Below are positions 11,408-23,850 of a DNA stretch of 64,000 nt, piece by piece; position 1 is the first letter of the stretch, and the number at the start of each line of letters is the position of its first letter. The position numbers and the translations under genes are program-made. Source of the DNA: Sympetrum striolatum (taxonomy: Eukaryota; Arthropoda; Insecta; Odonata; Libellulidae); the NCBI GenBank assembly GCA_947579665.1, contig OX388350.1:34691393-34755392 (forward strand), given 5' to 3'. The notes under the pieces were generated by a model, which was not told the origin of the DNA, did not search any database, and was given only the letters and a program-made list of their open reading frames with translations.

Positions 11408-11539
11408 TAGCAGAAGTAGTATTGCTAAAAGTGCTTCGGCAGCTTAGGTCATTTCGCACATTGGCTCCCACCGGGATTCGAATCCGGAACCGCTTTCACC
11501 AAAGGCAAACGCGCTGTCCACATGACTACCCGGGAGCCC
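11408..11539 (-). mobile_element. tRNA-derived SINE S1 with 10-bp target duplication
   Basis: On the minus strand a complete tRNA-like head starts GGCTCCCGGGTAGTCATG and ends GGGAGCC, with B-box GGATTCGAATCC. It is followed by a non-tRNA tail containing AATGTGCGAAATGACCTAAG and an ACT/GCA-rich end. Direct repeats CGCTGTTTTT at 11398-11407 and 11540-11549 flank it, as expected for LINE-dependent retrotransposition. Related copies lie at 32942-33033 and 54690-54813. Confidence 0.8.
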
Positions 11540-11549
11540 CGCTGTTTTT

Positions 11550-12939
11550 AATACTTAACGTAACTAATGGCGAAACGGACCTATAAACAAATACAATTTA
11601 CACGAGGGTTACAGAAAAGTAAATGCAATGCACTTGAATCAATTACTGCGAGTATCCAATCTCTACACGTAATTTGAATTTGAATCAACATCAGCTTTTC
11701 TAGTCAATTATTAAGCTCTAGACATGTGTTTGAAAAAATGTCAATACCAAATATATAACTCCAGTTACTTCCAGTTAACTCCGAGGACCAGTAAGGTTAA
11801 AAAGAGTAAGATTGAAATTATGATATTATCATGTTTAAAAAATCTTAAATAAGAAAATATTCTTCGTCTTTAATGAATTATGAATTAATGGACTTAATCG
11901 ATTATGCAACGAGAGAGGCAAAATATAACGAAGCATACTTAATACACTAGCCTTAAAGAGGAAGGAAGACACGATCTAGAGAAAAGTACCGAAGGGGTAA
12001 CTGTCAACAGAAGTGGTGTGATATTTACTTTGGGCGAAATATACTTTAAGATAGAACTCATTTGGAGCGATTCAGAGGGTCAATGAAAGATTTTTCCGAT
12101 GTCATTGTAGTACATTTTTACCTAATTAAGGGGATGTTAACATGCTCAAGCAAGTGTTCTGAGGGGCGCATGTGGTTGAAACGTGGCAGAATGAGAGATG
12201 GAGGAGAGAAAAGGTAAAGGTGATGAACAGAGGTAGGGCAGAATGATGTAACCAAGACGAAGAGGAATTAGGAAGAAAGTGACTGAAAGAGAAATTGGAG
12301 AAAGTTACAGTGATAACAACCAGTGGACTAAATTTCTCTCTCATTAGAATGCAATATATTTATGATAGTTTTTAATTATTACTTCCTTAACTTTCATTGC
12401 CGGTTGCATTTCATATATGCTTCCTTCGAGATTTTTCGATGCGCTCATTCGGTCATAATGATAGAGCACGGGATACCCAAAACTCATCCGCTACCTAGCT
12501 GCCTGAATGCTCACTCAAAGTAAACTCAAAAAAATCACCGTTCTAACAAGAACCTAATTTTTACTAAGCAGTATGTCATATCTTTATTTTAATAGTACAA
12601 TTTTCTCCCTTGTGGTGCACCAATGGTGAATATAAAAAATAATGTAAGGTATCAAATACCACGAAAGAATCGCGAAATGTTGCATTGGCCTGATAAACGG
12701 ATAAATTTTCTGATTCATGGTATAACATTCAAACAGTATAATTTCACGAATAAATCTGTTGATAATAGTTACAAATATTCACCGATTTTTGTTAATGGTA
12801 GGCATATCCACAACGAAGACTTTTGACAAAATAATTAAGTATTTTCATCTTAATAACTTTACGATTTGTTCGAGTCTTTTTTAAATCAGAATTTCATGCT
12901 GCAAACGGAGGCCATTATATGTTTATCCAAGCAAAGTTA
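11550..12939. other. Unannotated DNA
   Basis: No gene supported. A purine-rich tract at about 12130-12340 gives a minus-strand frame rich in Ser, Leu and Phe, typical of noncoding low-complexity sequence. Confidence 0.4.
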
Positions 12940-13357
12940 ACTAAATTTTCGCTAATCCGGCCCTCAATAATCCGGCCTCTCAGTAATCCGGCACCCTTCC
13001 CTGACGTAAGAGAGAACCATGGAGTGATGTAACGAGTGCAAGCGTGGAATAAAAATTAGAAAAGGTGCAAGTACAGAAGAGAAGGGCTATTATTACCAGT
13101 AGACGTGAACTACTTGTATATACAATACTGAAAACATACATTAATTCATCAAAATTATCTCACGTTCTTATATATATTAAGTTCTAATTTACCATATAAA
13201 TCCTACGTAATATATTAAAGGTATATATTTCTTTTTATGGCTGTTCACCGAAAACTCGGTCACGACTCTATGGCATTTCACTCACTCTCAGTAATTTGGC
13301 ACTTAGGCTAATCCGGTATCCCTCTTTATAAGGAATGGCCGGATTAGCGAGAGTCTA
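12940..13357. mobile_element. Tigger/pogo-type MITE
   Basis: The left end has TTTTCGCTAATCCGGCC followed by two further AATCCGGC subrepeats. The right end has GGCCGGATTAGCGAGAGTC, with internal CTCTCAGTAATTTGGCAC and CTAATCCGG. The inverted ends and CGCTAATCCGG signature fit pogo/Tigger-type terminal repeats. The interior is noncoding. Confidence 0.65.
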
Positions 13358-13361
13358 ATCG

Positions 13362-13680
13362 CGGGGGTGGCGAACCTATGGCACGCGTGCCCAAAGTGGC
13401 TCGAGAGAGAATTTTTCGGCACGCGAAACTCCTACGACATTATCTATTTTTGCATTATTCACTTAAAAAATGAAGCTTCACAATAAATAAATGTGGATTT
13501 TGTTTATTAGTAGTGACAACTAACGATCACTGAAGTCCTACACAAGTTCTTAATCGCATCACTGACATTATAAAATGAATAAAACACCATCTCATTGTAT
13601 GATTCGGCACCACATTGCCACGCAAGCCCATTATGTGCATATAATGTGACACTCCTGCCGTAAAATGTGTGCCAATCCTA
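13362..13680 (+). mobile_element. hAT-type non-autonomous element
   Basis: Starts GGGGGTGGCGAACCTATGGC with ACGCGTGCC, a typical hAT non-autonomous end. It finishes with GTGTGCCAATCCTAG, the inverted counterpart of the end. Flanks GTCTAATC and GTCTAGTG could be a decayed 8-bp target duplication. It lies immediately beside the Tigger-type MITE. Confidence 0.55.
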
Positions 13681-15199
13681 GTCTAGTGTATAAAGATAAA
13701 TATTGGGTAATTATTGTGGCAGTATCTAAGACAATTAGGAAGAAATGATAGATATGTTTTGTGTTCTACCCTTTGGCAGGTTCACGTGCTTTAATATTCC
13801 CTATGCAATGACACTTCTTGATTCATTCATTGATTGGTAACTATCAGATGACCCGGAGAACCTACCGCAAAATCCCTTTAAAGAATTTCACAGTTATATT
13901 GACGAGTTTCATTTATGTCCTTATAAAGGAAAAACTGCAGAAAATTTTGGTTTACCTTAATTTCAAATTCGGCAGGAGTAAATGAATCAAACGAGGTGGA
14001 ATTAGGTAGATAACGGTAAACTTTTAGTCCTCGGCTGACCTAATTGCCGAAAGCAATCTGCGTTTCGTGCGGGAATGTGAATAAAATGAGGGAGTTGAGC
14101 GATATTTTCCTCTCTTTGGTAAATGGCACCGAATTATTTCGAATTTTAAATACTCCGTATACCTTTCAACGGGAATGTGAACTTCATTAGCGGAATTAAT
14201 TACCACAGCGAAACGTATTTTTTTGATTCCGTGTAACTTTGCGGGCTTGGAAAATAAAATCAAAGCCGTAAATTTTTATGTGAGGTCGAATGATGAATTA
14301 ATGAACTACCTCCCAAAGCAATTTTGAGCCAAGTTGAACCAAAAAAACTGGGAAATCAATTAACATGCATGTAATTCCTCCTTATTTTGAGTCCAAAGAG
14401 AGAAAATGTACCGTTTGTGGCCAATATCCAACATATATTTTTGAGAAAATATCTTTAGATTTTAAGATTCGGTTGTAAGCGTAAAGAAATATGAAATTAC
14501 TGTTTAGAATACGTCAATTTCTGATGTCGTTGAGCAATAAAGTAATGAGCATAACTAAAAGATAGAAATGAATTTGAAAGGAGAGTACCGTAAAATGTTA
14601 CAGTAAGTTGCGTAAATTAGTAAGTATAAGACGACTAGTCGATAAACTAGTATGTGACTTAGCAATATATAATTATAAACTAATCAATATATATGACTAT
14701 CGAATAACCTTGAAACTATATGTCATGGAGTATAGGTATACCTAACCTTTTAGAGGGTTCAAACATTGTTGAATACATACACAGCTGTATTGTATGTATT
14801 TTATAAATGCTACGTTAAAATGCACATACCTTTGAGGATTTTCAATTGTTGAGTATTTAAGAAAGAGTTTGTATTGGAAGAGTTTCCAGTTGTTTGCGAA
14901 AGATGCCGATAGGCGGCAGTTAAACTAAGGAAAAGGATAAATAAATTTTAATTTTAATTCGAATATATTTCAAATTCAGTCCATTTCATTAAACCATTTC
15001 CGAGTAGAAGTGTTTCGTCAGTGATATACATTAGTGTTTCACCTTTCAGTAGGTTCATTAGCTTTAATAGCCCCACTTATTTACTTTCGTAACTAATAAC
15101 TTATTATTACCATTATATACCATTATTTCTATGTTTAATTGCGATAAATCGTGGGACGACATACTAAAGGAAGTAGAGACGAGCTAAAATATTTTGGCG
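13681..15199. other. Unannotated AT-rich DNA
   Basis: No gene, RNA or repeat recognised. Confidence 0.4.
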
Positions 15200-15206
15200 G
15201 AAATTA

Positions 15207-15254
15207 CAGTTTATGTCCGGTTTCGTCCAAATTCCTTCATCAGATAACAACTGC
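15207..15254 (-). ncRNA. Degenerate hammerhead ribozyme motif (Penelope/retrozyme type)
   Basis: The minus strand has a perfect CTGATGA box (15237-15243) and GAAA (15221-15224). A palindrome-like CCGG follows, then the cleavage-position C (15215). Stem I is well preserved: CAGT-TG-TTAT pairs with ATAA-ACTG, leaving a 2-nt bulge. Stem II is broken, because GGAC has no GTCC partner. The expected T of ACCGGT is an A, so self-cleavage is unlikely. Hammerheads of this minimal type are known from Penelope-like elements. The surrounding element is not otherwise recognisable. Confidence 0.5.
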
Positions 15255-15259
15255 CTAGC

Positions 15260-17034
15260 TGATGCATTAAAATATTGAAATATTTTTATTTTGCATTAAA
15301 ATATTTGTTTTAGGAATTATTTTTTTTCTTCATTTATTTTCCCAACTTCTTCTAACTTAATAATTTCCTTTATATCTTCACAACAACTACCCTAAAATCA
15401 TGCAAGAATGTCTTCATCTTTTTAACCATTTTTTCCATATCCAACCTTTATCAACTCTATTAAACGGTCCTTTTAATACATCAATCACACCCACAGTCTC
15501 TGATTTGATTCTTCCATTTATTCCACCAGCACTTCCTTGTTTGGTTTCTCATGAGCCGGGCTAAATTATACCACTCCTCGGCACACCCACATCTCAAAGA
15601 CCTCTTTTTATACTTCCCTTTGTATTTGCCCTTTAATCGCTAATTAAGTCTTACTGAGCACAAAGACTGAGAAAGATTCTCAAAGGATTATGATTATAAT
15701 AAAGAACAGCACCAATTTTGCAAAGCTTTCAAACTTCGTAAAGCTTGAGCATCGGACGAAAGTAAAACAGGTACGATATCTTCGTAGTGAGATCTAATTG
15801 TTAGTGGAGAAAAGAGCTTAGTCTGTTACGATTTTAAGATCAGAAGCGGAAAGACAACACCGGAAATTAGAATCTCGGGAGTTATAAAGTATCTTAGTTT
15901 GAGAAACGGTGCGGGCTCGTGGTGGAGGGAAGAAAGGAAAAAGGGAGAAGTATTTTCTACGTTACGAGTTTTCAAGGCAAGTATCCGCAGGATAAGGGAA
16001 ATAGGGATTTTCGAGGTGAAAAATCAAAGGAATCTTGCGCTTAAATGAATTTAAAGATGTGGTTATTCAAAATTCTAACTAGGTAAGTTACTAAGGAAAT
16101 GAATACCTTCCGATAAATATAAAAAGGTATAAACATTCCATAAATTCTACGTTATTTGTGACGTAATTCCGATTGCTTGCCTATGCTATTATTAAATCTT
16201 CTAACTGTAATTAAATATTATCATTGTAATACATAAATCTGCAAATAGGTATGCACCGAGTGGCAGAGTTTGAATGAATAAAACTATCATACGATGATAA
16301 GGTGAAGAAGAAGAAAATACGCAATAAGAATAATTCTTAGGTCTTCCAAAAACTCGGTTTATCTAAACTTATCGAATAAAATTACCCAAAGTACTTTAAA
16401 AAATCTACTGAGTCCAAGATTTTGTTCAAATCCATATGATAACTTTTTGGAAACTATTTTCCGTATGTTACCGTGAACTTTCATATGTTCTTGGGATCTG
16501 ACGATACTAAACTAATCTCTAACTAAACTTTATTTTTACCTCTCCCCACAGGAATGACTACCACCTGCCCTGATACCTATTCGTAGTCCTTAAGAATATA
16601 TTTCATTTCTTTATTTAATCTAAACGCTGCAAGTTGGTATTAATACCAGGTGGCAACGGTTAAGGGGGATATAACGATGCAATCTGTCCGGCATTCGCAC
16701 AAGAAAGGGAGGAAAACCCCTCCATAAACTTCATGTCATAAATATAAATAATTATATAAATAATATAAATAAATAAACCGAAACTCTTAGTCAGAAAATG
16801 TTTAAAGGGAAATCATACTTTCCCTCAAAATATTTTTTATACAATTATTCATCCACATTCTTATCACTTTGAAAATACCCAGGTATTACGTTAACATTGA
16901 CATTAATTGATTAGATTTTCTTAATTCAAATAATTTATAGATGATTCCCACCAGATATTGCTCGAGGCAATTATCTACAATTATACGCGAATCTAGACAA
17001 AAGTCTTTCATATAATCCCAGCCACTCATCAAAC
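15260..17034. other. Unannotated AT-rich DNA
   Basis: No gene recognised. A pyrimidine-rich stretch occurs near 15310-15620, and a GGTATTAATACC palindrome near 16636. Confidence 0.4.
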
Positions 17035-17217
17035 CAAACACTCAGATGATAATCGGAAAAAGAGCACTGATGGGTACTTAACAGTAAATAAATATATAAA
17101 ATAAATAAACCACTCCTAAAACCATCAAAATTTTATTGGTTTTTTGAATTGAAAACCATGAAAAATTTTGATGGTTTTAAGAGTGGTTTATATATTTATT
17201 TACAAACACTCAGATGA
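17035..17217. mobile_element. Foldback hairpin flanked by 15-bp direct repeats
   Basis: Direct repeats CAAACACTCAGATGA lie at 17035-17049 and 17203-17217 and are identical. Between them is a 153-bp insert whose last 120 bp or so fold back. Left-arm GTAAATAAATATATA and AAACCACTCCTAAAACCATC pair with right-arm GATGGTTTTAAGAGTGGTTT and TATATTTATTTAC, with an 8-9 bp indel. A 15-bp target duplication fits a retrotransposition-like insertion. Confidence 0.7.
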
Positions 17218-19136
17218 ACAAAAGGAATTTTCTACCTGTCGTATTAGGCAATTACCACTCATTCTCAAAGATTTCACCATTACACTGGGGAGGTTTCTTG
17301 TCTTTTTGTGTCAAATCGGTCTACTAGAACGTACAGTGGTTACAACTCGTGAGGAGCCTATTATACTAGCGAATAGCGCCGGAAAATCACAAAGCATTCC
17401 TCGATCACGAATCTCACCTCTTTCTCCTCCTACGACGAACCACTGCGACACCATTCTTCGCTACAAAGAACCATTTTCCCTTTACGCCGAGGGTTTCTTT
17501 GTAAGGATCCCCTCACATAAAACCGCCAGCCATCTTTAAAGCCGCGATATTTCCAGGGCCTTATCCCGCACCCCAATCCTTACTTTGGGTACCAATAGTT
17601 ATAAATCAGCCTCCATCTTGCGTCCTACCCTCACATCTCTTTATCCACCCCATCCTTCTTCCTACCAGGAGCGACTCAAAAAAGTCACCAAGATGGAGTA
17701 GAATTTTTCATGGAGTCAGACGTCCTAAATTGAAAAATACCACTCAAGCGCAAAAGAGGGCACAACAATGGTTTATTTAAAAATATGTGATGATTCAGAA
17801 GTAGTTCTGATAAGGTCAATAACTAGTGTTTTTAGTGGAGAAACTACTGTAGGGGTTTCAATATACTGTAGGGATGTTAGCATAAAGAAAACCGGGAAAT
17901 CCAATCACATACATATATTTGGAGCATTTCTTCCAAATCCGAAAAGATTGGGTCCATATTTTTTACAAATTTATCGGATTTGGAGTTAAGTAGAATTGAG
18001 AGAACTTTAGATTTAGAGAAAAATTCCATATTAGATTAACAAAATACGTAAATGAATGGTAACAGTTAAACATACCAATATAATCGTCTTCTTCATATAG
18101 AGAACAATTAGTATCGTTGATCTTTATAGATCCATAGAGACCGATTACTCTAGGATAAATAAAACCATATTGTGTTTTCTATTTTCTCATTTTATAATTA
18201 AATCATATTGGATAGCCTTCATTAATGTTTCTTGTGATTTCTTAAGCTAGATTAACAAACATCAGTGTATTTAAAGTCGTTTAAGCATATATGCCGTAAT
18301 ATGCCTTCCATAACTTAGATAAGGATTTTAAATTTCAAATACTTCAGATTTTAAAATTATAGATTCAGTAGCAATCTCTACTTCATTTCCGGGTAGGAAA
18401 TCATGTTGAAAAAAATCAATTTTGCCTGAAATTGTTGAAACCGATTCCGCATATGAAGCTGACCAAGCATTATAATTCACTCAATGAAAGAAACTTCATA
18501 CGACTCGAATCATTGCAAAATCGTTATCATCAGCTCACATAAAGGAACAACATGCTCACATACACTATATTTTTTCTCTTTTTTTCGACGATAGCACTCA
18601 TATAAAAAAAGCGATCACACATACAAGCGATATACGTAGTTAAAGTCATGAATGTTACTGCAAGCGATATTTTTATAAAATAAAATCTCCGAATTTTCAG
18701 GTATATTGATCTGAAATGTTGAATTCAAACGTTTCCATCCCAAGGGAGTTTGTATTCATCCCAATTTATTTAGAATAAATATTAGATATTTGCTATTTCG
18801 TTTTGAATGAGCTAGAGCTTCCAAAACAGAATTTAGCCAAAGGGCGTACAATTTCATCATCATCATCATCATCATCAATTCATATCAATGGTAAAACAAT
18901 TAAAGTTGTCTAGACATTTACCTAATCTATCTACGATTTGCCTATCGTTCATCGGTATGTATTCTTAATAATAGCAGATATTAAAGCTTAATCGATCTAA
19001 AATTAATAAAATGAAATATTTGTTACTTTTAAAAGAAAAAATATAAGTATCTTGAAGGATAAGGGAGAGTTCACGAAAAATGTGTTAATTTCTAAAGGGG
19101 ATGCATGAAAAGATATGAGATCATCATGTAGCTAAG
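17218..19136. other. Unannotated DNA
   Basis: The largest plus-strand frame (17168-17539) overlaps the hairpin and has no recognisable domain. I do not support a gene here. Confidence 0.4.
18854..18877. repeat. (CAT)n microsatellite
   Basis: About eight uninterrupted CAT/ATC triplets. Confidence 0.9.
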
Positions 19137-19310
19137 TACAGTGACATTTCGATCTAACGTTCTCGTTTCTAAAGTTTTCTATGCTCTTAGGTTGAAACTT
19201 TGAGATCTCAACTACAGCAAATATGCCCTTTTTCGCATCTTACGTTTTCCGAGCATAGTCCATTTTCTTTGGTCTAGTAAAAAGTGTTAGATCAAAATTT
19301 CACTGAATAT
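19137..19310. mobile_element. CAGTG-ended MITE, copy 1
   Basis: The left end TACAGTGACATTTCGATCTA and the right end, read inward as TTCAGTGAAATTTTGATCTA, are inverted repeats beside TA. It is about 170 bp, noncoding, with a TCTTAGGTTG block shared with 21547-21725. The CAGTG start and TA target fit pogo/mariner-type elements. Confidence 0.65.
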
Positions 19311-20544
19311 GACAAGCTGACATAATAAGGTTAATCATTAAAATGATAAAAACTGCGATTTTATAATTGCAGTATGATGATTAATCTTTAAAATGAGAGT
19401 TGACTTAATTGGATGATAGAGCCATCCGGCTTTAGGAAGTTGCTAGTCTGATTAGGTTATCTTTCGTCATCTTTTCTCTTGTATATTTTTCCTCGAGGCT
19501 GAAAATTCTAGTTAACGTTTTAATTTCTAGTGTATGAAGTAAGTAAAAGTAATTTACTATATAACTTGGGTGCTGTTTCTACTAATAATAATTACAATTT
19601 TCAATCATCAGCTTAATTTACCGCTATCCAGACTTACGCACAAGCCATTTCTGGTTGCTGATTTGATTCAAACAAAAAATGTAAACAAGGAAAAATAGTG
19701 TAGGAAAGAATGCGATTCTTCGAAAATAGAGCATTCACAGACGAGGAAAATAGGACAATAAAAAAAATACTGAAGAGGCTTCGTACGAGAGGTTGCGCAT
19801 GCTTAATCTCAACGTCACTGCAAAGATTTCAAGACAAATAGGTTGCACATACCCTTCATCATGTTCATTTTTCTAGCTCCCACGGTGGATCAATTGACAA
19901 TTCTTCTGCGAGGGACTCTCTTTTGCGGAAACTGCCGAAGATAAAACTGGAGCGACTTTCTTCTCATTGAGTTATACAGTTGCGAAGCCCACTGCGATAT
20001 TTCTGTTTATTATATCTCCTTTTATTCCTCAGCGAAGCTTGTTGTTGTTCCCTTATTTAGGGCTCTCGACTCCGTCCTACCTTCTTTACCTGAAGGTACA
20101 AGGAAATAAAATCTATATATTTAACTGAATGCCGAATCACATTTAACATTCCAAAACATCCTCTATTATGAAACGAAAAGAGTAAACGAACAATCGATAT
20201 CGAAAAGCATGACTTTTTGGAAAGAAACCGTGCCTACTCGTGTGGAAATATGCTGAAAAAGCCTCCTCAGCATAATACTTGAGTGAGGGAATTAATTGAA
20301 TTAATACCTACGGTAAATGTAGGTAAATTCGTGATATAGTTTCAAGCATTCATTACTCAATTTACAGTGCTTATATTGGTTGAAATTTTGGCATAGAGAA
20401 GGATCTTGCATTCATTTCTCTACTTAGAAACTGCTATTTTATTTCACAGTAATTTTCGTAACTGATATTTGAAAATGTATTACGAACTTACCAATGTGAC
20501 GAAATTATCAATGTTTACCCTAAATATATAATATTATTAAATAT
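19311..20544. other. Unannotated AT-rich DNA
   Basis: No feature recognised. Confidence 0.4.
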
Positions 20545-20597
20545 CGTATTATATGTTGTATTATATATTGTATTATATTTTGTATTATACATTGTAT

Positions 20598-20622
<25 letters not shown>
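20545..20622. repeat. 12-bp tandem repeat running into (AT)n
   Basis: Four to five units of TGTATTATATAT with single-base variants at strict 12-bp spacing, then about 20 bp of AT. Confidence 0.8.
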
Positions 20623-20628
<6 letters not shown>

Positions 20629-20944
20629 CTGTATTAATATTCCGTTGCTGAAATTGTAGATATCTGTCTTGTTGACAGGCTTTTAGTCCGGCAGTACGTT
20701 AATGTTCTCAACTAATAAATTAAAAAAATGTATATTTGAATAAATATTTAAAAAAATTAACGTGCTGCTGTCTACCGTAATTTTATTGGTATATATTTTT
20801 ATTTTAAAATTTACCAGTAGCTTCTAAATTCCCCATCCTAGGCTTATATTCGAGTCATTTAGTTTTTCTTTTTTTTTATAAAAATAAGGAGCCTTGGCTT
20901 TTGTTCTGGTCGGCTTATACTGTAGTGTAAACGGTGACCAAATG
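20623..20944. other. Unannotated AT-rich DNA
   Basis: Nothing recognised. Confidence 0.4.
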
Positions 20945-21025
20945 TAAAGACAGTCATTTCCACAGGAAATTTAACATACGGCAGGTTTCGCATGTTTCCT
21001 TCCATCTTATATGGAAATTTACTTG
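20945..21025. mobile_element. Degenerate TTTCCAC foldback copy
   Basis: AAAGACAGTCATTTCCACAG followed by GAAATTTAAC and CAGGTTTCG matches the left end of the foldback at 24388-24553. A downstream TATATGGAAATTTAC is a partial inverted counterpart. The core is too decayed to call a ribozyme. Confidence 0.4.
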
Positions 21026-21203
21026 TTTTTTGTAAATATCACAAGCTTCTGCAGTATTATCGATTTATTAATTGCGTAGGTATAATATATATTTACAGCA
21101 AATAATTATCGTTAAGAGTTTTTTATCAGTGACTAAATAACATCACAAAAATTTGATCGTTGGATTTTGGACGGAAACCGAAACATGAAAAGAATGAATG
21201 AAT

Positions 21204-21245
21204 ATGCATGAATTTCATGACTGAAGGTCATGAATTTATTGCATG
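21204..21245. repeat. Short inverted repeat
   Basis: Arms ATGCATGAATTTCATGAC (21204-21221) and GTCATGAATTTATTGCAT (21228-21245) pair with one mismatch around a 6-nt loop. Confidence 0.65.
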
Positions 21246-21544
21246 AATTTTCTAAAATGGAAGGAAAAAGGTCAAGGTAGAAGCTGCTTTTGTTACATTG
21301 ACAGGTTAAAAGTAAATATTTCTTCTACGGTCTTGTTCTTCTCGTATAAAGTTGTACTAAATATGAGTCTAATTTCGTTGAATTAGCGTAATATTAAATG
21401 CATTGAGAATAATTACTAACTTGTAGTACTCACAAAAACAGAGGCACAACTGATTATATCTAAAGTTATCGCTTTTAACGTGTCATTACATTATTTCATC
21501 GTATTGATCTCAGATAATTACCAATTTAACCACCTGCAGCAGTA

Positions 21545-21727
21545 TACAGTGAAATCCCGATATAACGTTTTCATTCAAAACGTTTTCCGACTCTTAGGTT
21601 GGAATTTTTAAGTCCCAACCGCAGCCACTACACCCTTTGTTTTTTTTATCTTAAATTTTTCCGAATCCGGAATCCATTGACATTGACCTACTTCCAGTTA
21701 AAAACTTTATATCGAGATTTCACTGTA
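21545..21727. mobile_element. CAGTG-ended MITE, copy 2
   Basis: The left end TACAGTGAAATCCCGATATA and right end TATATCGAGATTTCACTGTA are inverted repeats flanked by TA (21545-21546, 21726-21727). The interior is noncoding and shares TCTTAGGTTG with copy 1 at 19137-19310. Confidence 0.75.
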
Positions 21728-22372
21728 TTTACATCTTATAATCATTATTTCAATTTTTTAAATATTCCTTGTAAATATACGTGGCATTGGAGTATAATCA
21801 GAGTATAATCTCAAATTGATCTAAAATCTTCTGCTATCTTAATACTAGTCCCGTCCCTGCTTTGCGAGCTTAGTAAAATATTTCAAGGAGGCATCGAAGT
21901 TTAGGCGAATGCAGGTACCCTATCACTATATGGACAGACCTCTTTCTGTAGCAGAAAAAAGATAGCTTCGTCACAGTTGGGGTCACATTCGCCTGGGTTG
22001 AATTTATGATCTCCCGCGGCCTAAAACAAGGGCAAGAGAACATTGATCATCAGAACTCTTACAATGGATGGCGGAATAGACGATAAAACCCGGCACATCG
22101 TTCATACAAATCCGACTGCGCCGGAGATTGGACTCAACCAACACCTACATCGTTTATATACGATACACCTACAGTTGATTTTCCTTTCGTGCAAGAAGAC
22201 TACCAAATAATTAAGGCCGAATACAATGGAATCTTATGGGGAAATCCTCTCTTGTTCACATAAATACTCACATCTGAAGAATTACTAAAAACAGCTGAAA
22301 ACTCAGATATTTATGGGCGAATTCTGGTTGAATGCGATACCATCATCAGTGAGAGACCTTTAGAAGTGAGAA
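21728..22372. other. Unannotated mixed-composition DNA
   Basis: Somewhat GC-richer around 21840-22200, and probably an old repeat since SINE heads follow. No coding frame or family recognised. Confidence 0.35.
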
Positions 22373-22432
22373 GGACGTGGCTAGTTGGTAAGAACACCTT
22401 CCCGGAAAGTGGGAGACCTGGGTTGAGTCCCA
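22373..22432 (+). mobile_element. tRNA-like SINE head
   Basis: A-box-like GTGGCTAGTTGGTAAGA and B-box-like GGGTTGAGTCC are correctly spaced. The acceptor stem does not close, so it is a SINE or tRNA relic rather than a gene. Confidence 0.5.
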
Positions 22433-22614
22433 AACAAGTCACTATTTTTCATTTCTTGTAGAACCTTTTCTACTAGATATTTCTTCTCTTTAGTTATAAT
22501 TAATCTAGAATAGGCGACTGGAAGATTTGATCCTGCAAATTAACATGCAACTGAGGACTACAAAAGTTGAATAGTGAACTCTATCTTACTTTGAATTAAA
22601 AATAAGCAATGCTC

Positions 22615-22690
22615 TCCTTGGTGGCGTATGGGTGTTAGCCTAAAAGCGCCAGGATTCTGGGTTGAATCCCGGTTAATTTATGGTTGTTTG
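22615..22690 (+). mobile_element. Possible tRNA-like SINE head
   Basis: GGTGGCGTATGGGTGTTAGC and B-box-like GGGTTGAATCC are spaced as in a tRNA-derived head, with a T-rich tail after. The A box is poor. Confidence 0.35.
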
Positions 22691-23004
22691 TTTTTGTGAC
22701 TTGGTAAGAGTCAACGTTATAGAAGGACAAATTTTTGCATATTAAGTTGTCATTATTGTTATTATTAAGCATTAAAATAATTATATATTCGCAGTTAGAT
22801 TCTTAGACAATAGGATATGAGAAGCTGAAAAGACTGGTTCTGTGGTACTCTATAAATTAATGTCATTTTTACCGTAATTTCCTTAAATTTAGCAATGAAG
22901 TACTACCATAAAAGGTCGAGACCATACTAATAACATATTTAGAGATCATTCTTATAAAAATTTTCAAATACTAAATCAGGAATAATGCAAGCTAAGAAAT
23001 AATC

Positions 23005-23850
23005 CAAGCGATCTCTTCATGAATGTCGAATATTAAATGAAGGTGGATAGCTTAAAACCTCACAGTAAATTACACATTCATGTGAGTATAACATGGAAGA
23101 TCGAAAAGTGATATGATGAGCTAAAGTATGCGTATGAGTGTAATTACTATCTACAGTATTTCTTACGGTTAATAAAAATAAGAATTTTAATAACTTTATT
23201 ATCATTTACCATAATCAGGTTAAATTATAGCCGAATACTATTCTCTGTAGTACTCCCAATGCTATTATTTGTAATATAAATGTAATTGTAAACTTAAAAT
23301 TGTAAAATAATGTAATTTCATAATTACGTTGCCATCAGAAATATGTTTAACAGTGGTGGAAATTCAAATAAATATGTAAATTTAAAAATGTAAGTGAAAA
23401 CGAGGAAAGCAAAGGAAAAAGATAAAGAAAGAGATACAAATGACTAGAAAAATAGGTCAACTACAGCGCAACGTTGAGTAGAGCATACTCTTCAAGGGTG
23501 TGAGGGAATCATCTGACAAATATCCACGTATCTGGCACCCAAATCAAGTTATTCCAATTTCCTAACGGATGTGCAGCTCACAATATCTACACCATTCCCT
23601 AGGCTCCAAAAATACCACCTCCCGAGCTCTTAAACATCGGAAATCGCTACCATAACCCGCTCGCAGCCTTAATTAAAAACATATCCTCGCCACATTTGAC
23701 AGAAAACTAATTGTGTTCAGCAGATAGACTCGGATAACCTACACTTACTCCATCACGAATTCATCCGGATTAGACAGGGTAGGTCTAGGGATTATGCCAC
23801 ACAAATGAATCTTCGGCCGATAGACGATTTTAGGTTAGCAACCCCGAATT
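23005..23850 (+). repeat. Tandem segmental duplication, unit 1
   Basis: Shares several ordered blocks with unit 2 (23851-24895): TCATGAATGT/TTATGAATGT, AGAAGATCGAAAA-like, GTAATTAC, ATTTACCATAATCA, CTCGCAGCC, CAGATAGACTC, CCGGATTAGACA and AGGTTAGCAACCC. Unit 1 lacks the hairpin insertions found in unit 2. Confidence 0.65.

Noticed and set aside
11461..11537. Complete tRNA-like cloverleaf on the minus strand
   Set aside because: The same sequence recurs with a conserved non-tRNA tail, truncation and target duplications, so it is a SINE head rather than a tRNA gene.
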